A DNA stretch of 64,000 bases from Caecitellus pseudoparvulus (Eukaryota; Bigyra: Bicosoecida). The stretch covers positions 186,001-250,000 of the forward strand of contig CBFFRQ010000062.1 of the NCBI GenBank assembly GCA_965644315.1, written 5' to 3'. The position numbers and the translations under genes were made by a program. Of the stretch, positions 34,023-45,616 are shown piece after piece (position 1 is the stretch's first letter; each line of letters starts with the position of its first letter). The notes under the pieces were generated by a model that was not told the DNA's origin, did no database searches, and worked only from the letters and a program-made list of their open reading frames with translations.

Positions 34023-35798
34023 ATGTGGTGTTGGGCTTCAGTTTTGCATTTCCAGTCTTTGTGCTCGTTGATGTACGCTGTTTGCTCGGGAAGTCGCCTG
34101 AAGTTCTTCCGCAGGAACCGGTTCACACCCTTCGCCACACCCGGCCGATCAATATCCAACAAACATGTCAGGCAAGCACAGCATGCTCCCACCACTCCTT
34201 GTTGCACAGCCTGCAGGCAGCCCAGTTTCCGCCGCAGCCACCCTGTGCTCGATCGACAATGCACCAGGGTGCTGCGAGCCCGGGGGCGACCACTCGAAGG
34301 CATCGGTGGCGGGGAGGGCTGCTGGCTCAGCATGCTTCAATTAAGGATGTCCTGTACAGCCAGTCACATGCAGATCCCCCGGTGCAGCTGCGCTTGGGCC
34401 ACATCCCTGAGGATGTCATGGGTGAGCACACGAAACGCCTGCGAAACTTCCAGGCCATGTCCAACGCTGCCTCTGTCCGTGACGCAGCTCAACTGCGCGG
34501 TGTTGGGGCAGGCGAGTACTTGTCGGATCGCGCAGAATCCCTGCGCGTCGCTGTGGCCACTCGTGATGCGACGTCTTTCCTTGTGGAGCTCTCCGCTGCG
34601 CTGTGGGTGGACTGGCAGCCTGCTGTCTCCCCCTGCGTCCGCGCACTCGCTGTCGCGCCGCACCACTGCACAGAGCAAGGCCCTGTGCGACAGCGCTGCC
34701 CCAAACCAACGAGGAGCTGGAGGGTGAACTCGCGAGCCTTGCAGCGTGAGTCCTCACCTGGCGCGGTGCGTGTGCGACGTTGCGTCACACAATTGTCCTC
34801 CCCCACCGTCCACAGAGCTACACAGGCGCTGCAGGCCGAAAATGATCAGCTCGAACAACTAGTGCGCAGTTTAGAAGCATGTGCAGCTGAGAAAGGTGGG
34901 GGGGCAGACGCGGCCACCTTGGCCGGCCCGTCTGGCTCTGCTTTCAAATTCCCTCATCGCGCCGGCGTGCAACTGCTGCATGCCAAAAACCTCTGGCCAG
35001 CTCCTTCCGGGCACACTCAGCCACTAGCAGCGATCGAGCCACCCAACTTGTCCAGCCCAGACTGGGGCGAGGCTGTGCAGCGTGAGAATGCGCAGCGTGC
35101 GGACGCAGTCAGCGCAGGCAGAGTGCGGCAGCTGCAGCTGGAAACGCGGTCGCTGTGGCACGCACTGCGCTGGCGCAGCCACCGCTTCCGCCTCCTACGC
35201 CGCATGTCGGTGTATTCAGAGGCGTTCAGGGTGCAGTTTCTGCCGTCAGGTGGGGCGGTGGTGAACGGGTGCCTCCTGGCCTACCTGCCTGGCAGGCCTG
35301 CTGACCAGTGGCAAAGCGTCAACGCAGCACTGGGCTACTTGGCCATGCTGCTGACCATCCTGGCAAACCGCCTGGAAGTGACGTTTTCCAGCCACATGGT
35401 CGTGCCCATGGGCTCCTTCTCCAAAATCTCAGGCACCAGCAGCCAAAGCCGGGAACTGAAGCTGTGCGTTGTGGCACTTCTGCCGCCTTTGCCGACACAC
35501 AGCACACGCCGCCGCCGCCGCCCTGCGCAGGTACCACGAGCCGAGCATCATGCAGTGGGGCACTGGCAAGTTGAATGCTGCATTGGGCGTGCTGGTGCAG
35601 TGCCTGGGCTCCCTCATCGACCACGCGCAGGAGAAGGACCCCGCCATCCACGTGCCGTTTGAAGTGGAGCCAGGCAGCGTGGGGGGCATCCCCATCACCT
35701 TCAAGAAAGGCCACGAGGAACGCTGGGCACGGGCCATGGCCTGCCTCGTCATGGACCTAAAGTGGCTCATGCTGCTCGTCCTGCGCCCCATGCGGTGA
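34023..35798 (+). CDS. BECN1: Beclin-1 / Atg6 autophagy protein
   Basis: Exons: about 34023-34268, 34331-34421, 34488-34602, 34674-34745, 34816-35463 and 35531-35798; the last five junctions keep phase, giving about 479 residues (human 450). Beclin-1 is a scaffold of the class III PI3-kinase Vps34 complex in autophagy and endosomal sorting. The N-terminal CTACRQPSFRRSHPVLD corresponds to the conserved CxxCxxPL...LD motif. A coiled coil follows (TNEELEGELASLAA...LQAENDQLEQLVRSLE). The C-terminal BARA domain is clear: SEAFRVQFLPSGGAVVNGCLLAYLP, then VNAALGYLAMLLTILANRLEVTF, VVPMGSFSKI, SRELKLY, and finally LVMDLKWLMLLVL. The coiled coil is shorter than in animals. The first exon is uncertain: ATG 34023 is in frame, but an additional upstream exon is possible. 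Confidence 0.82.
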
Positions 35799-35818
35799 GG
35801 GTGGCTTGCCGAGCACGC

Positions 35819-36316
35819 TCACCGGGCCTCGGCTGCTGCTGCCGTCACGTCTGCCATCAATGCATCGGCGCTCGTCCCCGTCAGCACTTCGCTCGAGTCT
35901 CCTTCTGTTGGTGGGTGTGTGGGCATGGGTCAGTCGCGCAGCGTGGCGAAAGGCAGGCCGCAAGCTCACGCACTGTGCACTGTCACTCCAGCCGCTGCCT
36001 CGCTGGACACAGACACGGCGATTTTGAGTCCTGGGTTGCTTGCCTTCAACAAGGGAAGGTGGGCTGCAGCGAACTTCCTGCTCGGCACGCAATGTGTGAC
36101 CAGTGCCGAACCCTGCAGCGTGGATGTGGCTGCACGCTGCACGAACCTGGCTGCGGAATTGGCTGCTCCCGTGCCCCTCGAGTGCACGACAGTCAGCCCT
36201 GTGACGCCCTCGGGCAGGACAGCTGAGCCATCCAGCGCGCTGAAGCGACCTTTCACGGGAAGGAAGGGAAGTCGTCGGCGGTTCGCCACCTTGCGAACAT
36301 GGCGCGGGAGCGGCAT
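35819..36316 (-). CDS. MRPS25: Mitochondrial small ribosomal subunit protein mS25
   Basis: Three exons on the minus strand, 36316-36147, 36077-35974 and 35904-35819, introns of 69 nt each; 119 residues. It has the L51/S25/CI-B8 thioredoxin-like domain: an N-terminal KGRFSALDG matching the MKGRFPIRR start of mS25, then GLTVVHSRGTGAANSAARKFAAAHLPLLKASNPGLKIAVSV, equivalent to the family's GARKF...NPWVQI core. mS25 is part of the mitochondrial 28S subunit. The C terminus is short and Ala-rich. NDUFA2 or mL43 share the fold but fit less well because of the KGRF start. GTGCGGAAAT lies just upstream of the ATG (36330-36339). The stop is 20 nt from the Beclin stop, convergent. Confidence 0.75.
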
Positions 36317-36665
36317 GGCGAGCGTGGCCGTGCGGAAATCGTTCGACTTCACAAGCCAAAACTGTGGCTCGCTTGAGTCAGACAAGCAGGGCTGGGCCTA
36401 GAGTGCGCGAGGGAGACGAGTTCGATCGAATTTGAAGAGCTGCTTCTGTCATCTACGTGCATTGGCACTGCGTGTGAGCTGCCACGCCCACCTCGCCTGC
36501 GCGGGCAAGCCATCGTGGCAGCCTTTTTGCATGCACTGCTGCACGCACCCCCTCATTCACGCAACTCTGGCACTAACCTGTACAGCACACTCTACATCAC
36601 TCATGACGTGCATTGTCCACGTGGCGTGTCGCCGCGCTGCATCACAGGTGGCCGCCTTGCGCAGC
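36317..36665. promoter_or_regulatory. Upstream region of mS25 gene
   Basis: 349 nt between mS25 and the stop of the next minus-strand gene. Apart from the GTGCGGAAAT word at 36330-36339, 14 nt before the ATG in the leader, nothing is recognisable. Confidence 0.35.
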
Positions 36666-39048
36666 TCACTTGGGCATGCCCTTCTCACACAGTGGCTCGC
36701 CATCCGTGGCCTCTGAGAAAATGGTGTACATGGCAGCCAGCAGCATGAGGCTGTCTGTGGCCACGGCGCGGACGTTGTTGTCGAAGGCGGAGGCGAGGCT
36801 GCGCCCCAGCGCTGCCATGGTCTCATTGGTCTCCTCCCCTGAACAGGCGTCCGACTCGTTCACTGCGAAGATGTAGAAGAAGGCACGGATGCGCCCGATG
36901 ACCATGGTGACCAGCACCACCAGCACCACCTTGATGGCGTTCACCACCAGGGCGATGCAGGTGCTGTAGAAGGCGATGACCACCCGCTGCGTGACGTTGG
37001 TCTTGCCGAAGCAGGTGAGCCCCTGCCCCCGCATGGTCAGGAACATGAGCAGGCTGGTGACAATGGTGATGCCGCTCAGCACCGTCACCGCCGTCGCCAC
37101 GTCCTCCTGTGTGTCTCGCACCTCCTTCAGCGGCTCCAGCACCGCCACCAGCTCGTCCCGCGAGCGGGAGCAGTCGCTGCGCCAGTACGTCTCACGCCGC
37201 GCCATGACGGTCCAGGAGCTGGGCGTGGAGAACACCGTCTCCGTCTGCAGCCCCTCCTCTGTTTCTTCGGCGTCCAGGTCGTCTGTCGTTTCGTCCAGAA
37301 ACGTCTGCAGGCGGTCACACATGGTGGGGCAGGCGACACTGCGGCAGTTGGGGATGAAGTCGCAGTCAGCGCAGGAGATCTGTTGAAAACCCGTGTCATT
37401 CACACGGCTGGTGCACAGCGTCGTGGCGTCGAAGGCGTTGCGCAGCACCGTCACTTCGTCCGCTTTTGCTGCGGGAAACCAGCGCTGGTCCACGTTCGCG
37501 CACGGCTCTGAGTAGTCGTTGATGCCCCCCTGCCCAGGGCCGCTGTAGCCCACGGACACGTCTTGGTCTGCTCCGAAACACACCTGCCCGTTCAGTGCCA
37601 CTTTGTACTGCACAACTGGCTCATTCGCCGCCACACGCGACAGGAGTGCGGCGCCGCCGCCCACTGCCGGAAACGCGGCAACGCTGTGCGTGCTGTTGAG
37701 GGGCAGGGGGCTTCCCGCCTCCACACCCACCACACGGAAGGTTCCATCTTGCACCATTTCCAGGCGAGTCACGCTACTGTTTGCGTAGCCCAGCAGCACC
37801 AGCTCGTCACCGACAACGGGCGCGGGAATGTCGTCGTCAGCCGCCGGCGCAAGCACCTCAGCCACAGTGCCCCGCACAAACACGCCCCTGAGGGGACACG
37901 GCAGGGTCTCTTCGAAACACATGGCTCGATTCGCTTCCCACGACGCTGTGGCAAAGGCGTCTGCCCCCCCACCGCACACGCGAAAGCCAGTGGGGCACGC
38001 ACCACCCCGGGGCACAGGTCGCTCCGTGCCGTCCTCCGCGAAGGACGGTGACCCCGCGAAGCGGGCACAGGCGTGGAAGGGTCCGAACCATTTGACCAGT
38101 GGGACAGATGGCAGTGTCGGTCGGGATTCACAGCCGGCTGTGGTGGGGAGTGTGCAGAGCACAGTGCGTTGGGCGGTGAGAATATGGGCACTCTTTGCAC
38201 GGCACACGCACCTGACGTCTGGTTGCCGTCACAGAACTCCGTGGGATCAGAGGCCTGCCGGGCGTTGTTGATGGTGCTGATGGCGTCGGGGGGGCAGGCG
38301 CAGCCGGGGGTGTTTGCGCCAGGCCAGGCGGCGTCAGTCAGCTTCACGTAACCAGTGGCGCAGCTCTGGCTGTTGTGCACGAACGTGACGTCTGCCATGG
38401 GAGAGGCCTGCCAGGAGTCCACGATGGACACGACGTCTTCCACCTTGTCATTCAAAGCTGCGAGTCGGGGGGTGGTGGTGGAAAGTGCGGCAGCAGCAAG
38501 TGCAAAGCGCGTGTAACGCTGCAGCTCGTGGATGGGAGGGAGGCCGCATGCGACCTAACCATGCCAGCAACTGCTCGCGGGGCGCACCACGCACCATCGA
38601 AGGACCTCCAGACACCAGTGATGGAGTTGATGGCGAGGACAATCTTGACAATGGCGATGATGCTGGCCCCGCACGCGCTGCGTGAGAAAATGGTCCAGCG
38701 CTTGCTGCACTTCTTGATGCAGCCAGGGGGCTTGTCCTCGTCGCCTTTCTTGGGGCTCTTGCTGGCAGCAGGGCTTGCAGCACCAGCAGAGGAACGGGAA
38801 TCCATAGATACAGTGGAAGAGGGGGCGACACGGCTGCTGCTGCTGGGCTTGTGGACATAGGCTGGGTTGCGTTGCCCCGCCATTGGGTTGCCCTGCTGGA
38901 ACTGCCCGCCTTGCTGCGGCGGGTAGCCTTGCTGCGGCGGGTAGCCCTGGTGTGGTGGATAACCCTGCTGTGGTGGATAGCCCTGCTGCGGCGGGTACTG
39001 GATCTGCTGCGGCGGCATGCCTTGGCGTGGTGGATAGTTAGCTTGCAT
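36666..39048 (-). CDS. Membrane protein with GYPPQQ repeats and Cys-rich ectodomain
   Basis: Three exons on the minus strand, 39048-38595, 38457-38212 and 38137-36666, introns 137 and 74 nt; 723 residues. The N terminus (about 1-60) is a proline/glutamine-rich array of GYPPQQ units like the cytosolic tails of rhodopsins or annexins. A Ser/Lys-rich basic stretch follows, then a first TM (ASIIAIVKIVLAINSITGVW). A large extracytosolic domain with about 18 cysteines and several N-glycosylation sequons follows (NQT, NSS, NST, NDT), and about three further TMs near the C terminus (VATAVTVLSGITIVTSLLMFL; VVIAFYSTCIALVVNAIKVVLVVLVTMVIG). A tetraspan topology with both ends inside is inferred. Family not recognised. 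The leader CTTCCGCACC lies directly before the ATG. Confidence 0.72.
38900..39010 (-). repeat. 18-nt coding tandem repeat (GYPPQQ)
   Basis: Five to six imperfect 18-nt units on the minus strand encode YPPQQG, YPPQQG, YPPHQG, YPPQQG and YPPQQG. The units differ at synonymous sites and at one Gln/His, so the array is not a recent perfect expansion. Confidence 0.8.
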
Positions 39049-39448
39049 GGTGCGGAAGGTGCTGGCTTGGACGGATGACAACAGCTAGCGCAAGACAGGC
39101 AGCCAGGGGGCAAAGCCCTTGCGCTCAGCGAGGTAGTGTTTGGTTTCGTTTTGGCAAGATGGGAAACGTGGTCCTCATCAGTTCTGGGGCCGTATGCGGC
39201 CAGTCTGCGGCCAAAGTGGTCGCGCGAGGCGCATGCCTCACCCACGCACTGTGCCAAACCACAGACACTTTGAGACAAGAAACAAACCACCTCATGTAAA
39301 TCGAGAAGGATAATCTTGCGGTAGTCGAGCCCCCCGCCCCGTTCCTCCCTGGCTTCGACGCTGCACTGAGCAAGCACGCGCTGCGCTGCGGAATTCGCTT
39401 GCGGCAGCTGGCGAGCCAGTCCTCGCAGCAGTTGGCCTGAGCACAAGC
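39049..39448. promoter_or_regulatory. Divergent upstream region, GYPPQQ protein / AROM
   Basis: 400 nt between two start codons. AT-richer patches lie at about 39,130-39,170 and 39,270-39,320 (AAACAAACCACC). No defined promoter element or RNA gene could be supported. Confidence 0.35.
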
Positions 39449-42400
39449 ATGGCAAGCGGCGGCGAGTGGAGCTTCGAATGCCTCCCCGATACTTCCCATG
39501 CTCACACCATCCGAGTAGGGCTGGGCGTGTCCCGTTCACTCCCTGAGGTGCGCGTGCAGCGAGGGCGCCCTGCGGAACTTCCTGCGCCAGCGCACGGCCG
39601 TGCCCCTGCTCCTCACAGTTCATCACCCACAGCCTGCCAAAGCGGCCCTCCCGCATTGTGATCATCAGTGACACCACTGTGTGGGGCTTGCATGGCGCCA
39701 CCCTGTCCGGGGCCCTCACAGCAGCTGGCCTGGAGTTCGGCGTGTACACCTTGCCGCCTGGCGAGGACGCCAAGTGCCGCGCCTGCAAGGCCCGCGTAGA
39801 GGACTGGATGGTGGCCCAGGGCTGCCGCCGGGACACTCTCGTCATCGCCTTCGGGGGCGGCGTCGTGGGGGACCTGGCTGGCTTCGTCGCAGCGACCTAC
39901 ATGCGCGGCGTGCCAGTGGTGCAGGTGCCCACCACGCTGCTGGCCATGGTGGATTCCTCCGTCGGCGGCAAGACGGCCATCGACATCCCCGCTGGCAAGA
40001 ACCTCGTGGGCGCCTTCCACCAGCCGGCCGCCGTGTTCATCGACCCGGTGTGGCTGGGCACCCTGCCCCCCCGCCAGTTCGCGAACGGCATGGCGGAGGT
40101 GATCAAGACCGCCATCATCGCAGACAGCGACCTGTTCGCCCTGCTGGAGGCGTCCAGCCAGCGCCTGCAGGACAGCCTGGCGCACCTGGCCTCCCCGTCC
40201 CACCCCCTCGCGGCCCTGCTGACTGAGGTGGTGGCCCGCACAGCCGGCCTCAAAGTGCGCGTGGTGAACCAGGACGTCGCCGAGGGGGGCCTCCGCGCCA
40301 TCCTGAACTTCGGACACACCGTGGGGCACGGCATCGAGGCGCTGCTGGCGCCGGGCATGCTGCACGGTGAGGCGGTGGCCATCGGCATGGTGAAGGAGGC
40401 GGAGGCGGCGCGGGACCTGGGGCACACCACGCACGATGTCGTGGCGCGCCTGCTGGCACTGTGCAAGGCGGTGGGGTTGCCCACGGCCGTGCCTGCGGAG
40501 GTGACGGCTGACGCCATCGCAGTGGGCATGGCAGTGGACAAGAAGAACTCTGGCGCCGACACGGACCCCCGGTGTGTCCTGCTGGCGGAGGTGGGGCGGG
40601 TGGTGGGCCCACCCTTTGCCACTGGCGTGGACAGCGCCCTCCTGCGCCGCCTGCTGTCGCCTGGCGTGTCCCTGCCCCTGTCCCCCACCCCTGCAGCCCT
40701 GGGCACCCCCGCCACCCCCGTCGTCGTGCGCGTGCCCGGGTCTAAGTCCCTTACGAACCGGGCCCTGCTCCTGGCCGGCCTGGCGTCAGGCGCCACCACG
40801 CTGTCGGGGGTGCTGCTGTCCGACGACACGCTCGTCATGATCGCTGCCCTGTCGTCCATGGGTGTTCAGTGCCGGTGGGGGCAGGGCGGTGACGGCCAGC
40901 GAACCCTCACCGTGCACGGCACGGGCGGACGCCTGCACTACCCTGCATCCGGCACCATCTCCGTCAACAACGCAGGCACGGCGGCCCGCTTCCTCACCTC
41001 GGCACTGTGCCTGCTGCCGCGGGAGGAGGGCCGCTCCGTGGTGCTGGACGGCAACCACCGCATGCGCGTGCGGCCCATCGGGGACCTGGTGGCCGCCCTG
41101 GGCGCCATGACGCAGCCAGGCACCATCACGTACGAAGGTGAGGAGGGTTTCCTGCCCCTGCGCATCCGGGGCGGGGGGCTGTCAGGTGGCACCGTGTCCA
41201 TGCGGGGCAAGGTGTCCTCGCAGTACGTCTCCTCCGTGCTCATGGCGGGCGCGCTGGTGGGGGGTGAGGGGCCCCCCCTCACGCTGCAGCTAGAGGAGGA
41301 CGTGCCCACCTCCCTGCCCTACATCACCATGACCACCCGCATCATGCAGGCCTTCGGCGGCCACACTGACGCAGAGGCCGCCAACCGGTACACCGTGTGC
41401 GCGCAGCCGTACACGCCACCCGGCGACGGCTCCTTCGCCATCGAACCGGACGCCTCCTCTGCCACGTACCCCGCGGCCTTCGCTGCTGTGACGGGTTCGC
41501 ACGTCTTCCTGCCGGGCCTGCAGCGGGCCACCTCCACGCAGGGCGACGTGGGGTTCCTATCCATGTTGGAGGGCATGGGCGCCACGGTGACCGATGTGGC
41601 ACCATCTTCCGCCTCGGAAGGCGGCGTGCTGGTGTCTGGTCCAGACGGGCCGCTGAAGGCCCTGGGCGAAGTGGACATGGCAGACGCCACGGATGCCTTC
41701 CTGACCATGGCCGCCGTGGCCGCCTGCGCCGTGGGCGAGACGCGCATTGTGGGGGTGGCCAACCAGCGCGTGAAGGAGTGCAACCGCATCGCGGCACTGG
41801 CCACGGAGTTCGCCAAGGCGGGCATTGACATTGCCGAGCTGCCCGACGGCCTGGTCATCCAGGGGCGGGGCGGGGTGCCTGCTCCGCCCCCTCATGAACT
41901 GCAGTGGGTGGGCGTGCACGCGTACGACGACCACCGTGTGGCCATGAGTCTGGCCATCCTCGTCGCTTCCGGGGCGGCGCCTGTGGCGGGCCTCACCATC
42001 GACGATGCGTGGTGTGTGGAGAAGACGTACCCCACGTTTTGGCGGGACTGGACGGTAGTGCTGAGCAGGCCTGCGTGCGGGCCGGCCGAGCCATCCAGTG
42101 CACCGGCCGCACCCGCTGCCTCGGGCGGCCTGGATGCCGCCCTGCCACTGCCCAAGCACTCTGCAGTTGTCATCATCGGCATGCGCGGTGTGGGCAAGTC
42201 CACCCTTGGACGGGCAGCTGCCGCTGCCCTCGGACCTGGGTGGGCGTGCGTGGACTTGGACGACGAAATTTCGTCGCTGGCTGGCGGGCGCACCGCCGCT
42301 GACATCATTCAAACCGATGGATGGGATCACTTCAGACAGCTGGAGGTGGAGGCCCTGCGCGGCGCTGTCACTGCAAGAGTCCCCGTGGCAGGCGCGCCGA

Positions 42401-44502
42401 GCAACCGCAAGCCTGCCAGCGGAACTGTCATTGCCTGTGGCGGCGGCGTGGTGGAGAGCCCCGCTGCACGTGCCCTGCTGTCCTCCATCGCCGTCGGTGC
42501 CGGCACAGAGGCCGGGCGTGTTCCTGTCGTGTGGCTGCGCCGAGACCCAGCGCACATCGCGGGTGAGTTGGGTGTGCCCTTCGCCACAGCCCCAGCGGCG
42601 GAGGAGATCGGCGCGGGTGGCGCAGGCGGCACGGCCGAGCGCCCACACTACGGCGAGGCATTTGGCGACGTGTATCGCCGCCGCGAGCCGTGGTTTGCAG
42701 GCGCTTCCAGTCACACCTTCCACATCCTGCCTCAGGCGCCCGCCAGCGGTGGCTACGACTGGGCCAGTGTGAGCTCTGCCTTTGTGCAGTTTCTGGCCCG
42801 CATTGGCGTCGGCGCCTGTCCCGGCGGCGTGCTGTGCACCCCACCTACACTGCACACCGCCCCCCGCTCCAAGTTCGTCTGCGTCACAGCGGCGGACATT
42901 CCTGCGTGGGTGGCCAGCGCCGACGCCGGCGTGCTGGAGCGCGTGACGGCGGGTGCTGATGCTGTGGAGGTGCGGCTGGACAAGCTGCAGGCGCTGCAAG
43001 GCTTTGCAAGCATGTCACCTGAAACAAAGGCTCTTGCCTTGCAGGTGGCCATGGTGCAGGTGCAGTGGCTGCGGCAGCAACTCGCACCTGAGCTGTCCAT
43101 CATTGCCACAGTGCGGAGCTCGAAGGAAGGGGGCGACTTTGACGTTGAGGAGGACGCAGAAGGCGCTGCCATGCTGCAAGTGCTGCGGGAAGCGGCACGG
43201 CAGGGTGTTGAGTACGTGGACGTCGAGACGTGGGTGCCCAGGGGTGTTCTGGGCGGTTTTCTGCAGCACGTGCAGGCGTTGGGGTCTTTCACACTGGCGT
43301 CGCAGCATTTCCCCACGCGCTGCCCGCCCAAGGCGGAGCTTGCCAGTGCACTGGAGGCGCTGCAGTCACTGGGCACTGATGTGGTCAAGTTGGTGGTGAT
43401 GGCGGAGAAACCGTCTGACGTGCAGGTGCTGGAGGAGTGTGCCGGGGAAGTGCGGGCGGACCTGGCGGCAGCGGGCCGTGGACTGATCACCCTGGCCATG
43501 GGACATGCCGGCAAGCTGTCCCGCGTGCTCAACCCTGTCTTGACACCCGTGACGCACCCAGAGTTGCCTTCGGCAGCCGCCCCCGGACAACTCACAGCGT
43601 CCCGCGTGGCTGCCTTGGCAGCTGAGCTGGGCATCGTCTCGGCGCAAGCCCTGTTCATCTTCGGCTCGCCTGTGGCTGCGTCCCCCTCCCCTGCCATGCA
43701 CACAGCACTTGCCGCATGGCAGGGTGCGCCTTTCACCTACGAGCGCTGCGAAACTGACACCGTGGAGGGTGTGCTGCGAGCGCTGTCTCAACCCGGCACG
43801 GCAGGCGGCAACGTCACAATTCCACTGAAGGAGGCGGTGCTGCCGCATTTGGCCCAGCTGTCTCCCGCTGCCGCCGCCATTGGCGCTGTGAACACGCTGT
43901 CCCGCTTGCCGGAACAGCGTGAGGCACCTGATGCCAAGTGGCCATTCCGGGGTGACAACACTGACTGGCTGGGCATTGCGCGACCTGTGCAAGCTGCGCT
44001 GGCTGCCTTGGGGAGCAGTGCCAGCACGTCAGGGCATGCGTTGGTGCTTGGGGCGGGGGGTACTGCGCGTGCTGCCTGCTTTGCGGCGCGCGCGCTGGGC
44101 TTGACACCGGTTGTGTGGAATCGCACACACGCACGAGCCGTGGCCGTCGCGGGCGATTTCGGTGGCCACGCTGTGGAAGCGCTGGAGGACACAGCAGGCT
44201 CGCAGCTGGCTTCCTTCCAACTGCCTTTCACTGCGGTGCTCAGCACCCTTCCTCCAGGCGTGGAGGTGGCGTTGCCGTCTGCGTGCTTCGTGCGGGGTGA
44301 CACCAAGGCCGTGGCACTCGTCGCAGCCTACACTGGGTCCAGCGGCCTGGCTGGAGAGATGCAAGCTGCTGGATGCCCCGTGGTCCAAGGTTTGGACATG
44401 ATTGTGCACCAAGGTGTCGCCGCCTTTTCAGTGTGGAGCCATGGTCGGGCGGCGCCCGTCCACATCGCCTCGGCAGCCGTGGCCGCAGCTAAACCCGCAT
44501 GA
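39449..44502 (+). CDS. ARO1: Pentafunctional AROM polypeptide (shikimate pathway steps 2-6)
   Basis: Two exons, 39449-39547 and 39619-44502 (71-nt intron, phase 0), give 1,660 residues. Domains run in the fungal AROM order. 3-Dehydroquinate synthase (about 10-390) has GGGVVGDLAGFVAATYMRG, DSSVGGKTAID and FGHTVGHGIE. EPSP synthase (about 395-850) has PGSKSLTNRALLLAGLA, NNAGTAARFLT and DDHRVAMSLA. Shikimate kinase (about 880-1090) has P-loop GMRGVGKST, DLDDEI and CGGGVVE. Type I dehydroquinate dehydratase (about 1110-1345) has TVRSSKEGG, VDVE and the Schiff-base Lys in DVVKLVVMA. Shikimate dehydrogenase (about 1365-1660) has SPSPAMH, NVTIPLKEA, NTDWLGI and GAGGTARAA. All five appear catalytically intact, so the cell can make chorismate's precursor EPSP. 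No organelle targeting peptide is seen; a cytosolic enzyme is likely. Confidence 0.96.
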
Positions 44503-44633
44503 AGCGCTGTGCAAAATACAAGCCCGAGGACGAATTCCGAACCACTGCACTCTTGTTTGAATCTTGCCGTTGCCCCCCACACTTTCTAGCCAGAGCGCAC
44601 GGCGTGCGCACAGCAGTCGCCCTCCGCAGCGTC

Positions 44634-44643
44634 CAATTTCCGC
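44634..44643 (+). promoter_or_regulatory. CAATTTCCGC word 6 nt before the PHPT1 start
   Basis: A copy of the recurrent word lies directly before ATG 44650 (CAATTTCCGCGGCACCATGG). Leaders of two other genes carry related sequence next to the ATG. Role in transcription start or translation is inferred only. Confidence 0.35.
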
Positions 44644-44649
44644 GGCACC

Positions 44650-45168
44650 ATGGCTAGCTCCGCCTCTCCTGCACCCGCACCTGCCCAAGCTGAGCCGACC
44701 ACCTTGCTGGACAAGGTCTCCGATGTTGATATTGACTCTGAAGGCGTTTTCAAGTGCGTCCATGCTCCCTGGGCTGTGTCACAAAGCCGGCGTGCTGGCC
44801 CTGGCTCACGCACAGCAGCCCGCTTCACGCCAACGCGACATGCGCCCTGCCTCAGGTATGTGCTCATCAAGGTGACAGACACTGGGTCCAGTGAGAGCAA
44901 GTATGTTGTGCGCGGTTACGAGTTCGCGGAGTACCACCAGGATGTGTACGACAAGGCCAAGTCCGACGAGCTGAGGGAGGGGCTGGAGATGCAAGTGGCC
45001 GGCGGCGGGCGCATCCGCCACACACCGCCTGCAGATGAAGCCCAGGGCGAGCTGTTTGTGTATGGGTACAGCGTTGCATTCGGCCGTGCGGAGCACGAGC
45101 AGTCAGTGGCCCTGCTGAAGGCAGCATACCCCGCCTACAAGGTGACCTTCTCGAACGAAGGGTACTAG
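44650..45168 (+). CDS. PHPT1: 14-kDa phosphohistidine phosphatase (janus family)
   Basis: Two exons, 44650-44753 and 44856-45168, with a 102-nt intron (GTGCGT...CTCAG); 138 residues, near the 125 of human PHPT1. The enzyme dephosphorylates phosphohistidine on proteins. The whole family pattern is visible: VDIDSEGVFKYVLIKV, VVRGYEFAEYHQDVYDK with the catalytic His at about residue 62 (human His53), GGGRIRH, YGYSVAFGRAEH and AAYPAYKVTFSNEGY at the C terminus. The first 20 residues are Ala/Pro-rich. The gene follows AROM on the same strand 147 nt downstream, with its own start context (GCACCATGG). Confidence 0.93.
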   Translation: MASSASPAPAPAQAEPTTLLDKVSDVDIDSEGVFKCVHAPWAVSQSRRAGPGSRTAARFTPTRHAPCLRYVLIKVTDTGSSESKYVVRGYEFAEYHQDVYDKAKSDELREGLEMQVAGGGRIRHTPPADEAQGELFVYGYSVAFGRAEHEQSVALLKAAYPAYKVTFSNEGY

Positions 45169-45616
45169 GTGTGCAGTCCGGTGACGGGGCGCTGCGCCAG
45201 CGCTGTCTGGAGGTGTCATGGTGTGCACCAAGGAACGAAAGCTTGTGCTAAGGCGGCTGCGGCATCCCTCCTCGAAATGCCCGCAAGTCCGTGCAATGAG
45301 AGAGTAGCTGCACGGCCGCTTGGTGTCAGCGAAGCATTTTCCAACCAACAAGTAACGCATGTTGAGGCGCGTTGAATGCACTTCCGTGTGCCCATACGTC
45401 CGCACTGCTCCGTGGACAGTGCAGGTTGGGGCGGGTGGCACAGACGCCGGCCTTTTACGGAAACCGCACCATCCCGAAGTGCCCCACCCACTCCCGCACG
45501 TGTCCGCGTCAAGCGGGATGCCACACACGGCACAGTAGCGCATGATTGAGTGATTCAAGAAGCTGCAAAGTTCCTTTAGTTGCTCAAGTCAGAAGTGTAG
45601 CCTGGACGTACAGCGA
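45169..45616. promoter_or_regulatory. Intergenic region upstream of the seven-segment membrane protein
   Basis: 448 nt. It is AT-richer near 45,330-45,375 and 45,540-45,600. A minus-strand frame here has two CxxC-like pairs (YCAVCGIPLDADTCG) but no start context or homology that convinced me; it was not called a gene. Confidence 0.35.

Noticed and set aside
38858-39010. GYPPQQ array considered as a CRISPR-like or minisatellite element
   Set aside because: It is an in-frame coding repeat with synonymous differences between units and no unique spacers.
45103-45558. Minus-strand frame with CxxC pairs between PHPT1 and the 7-segment protein
   Set aside because: It overlaps the PHPT1 end, has no homology I recognise, and low-complexity GC-rich DNA gives many such open frames.
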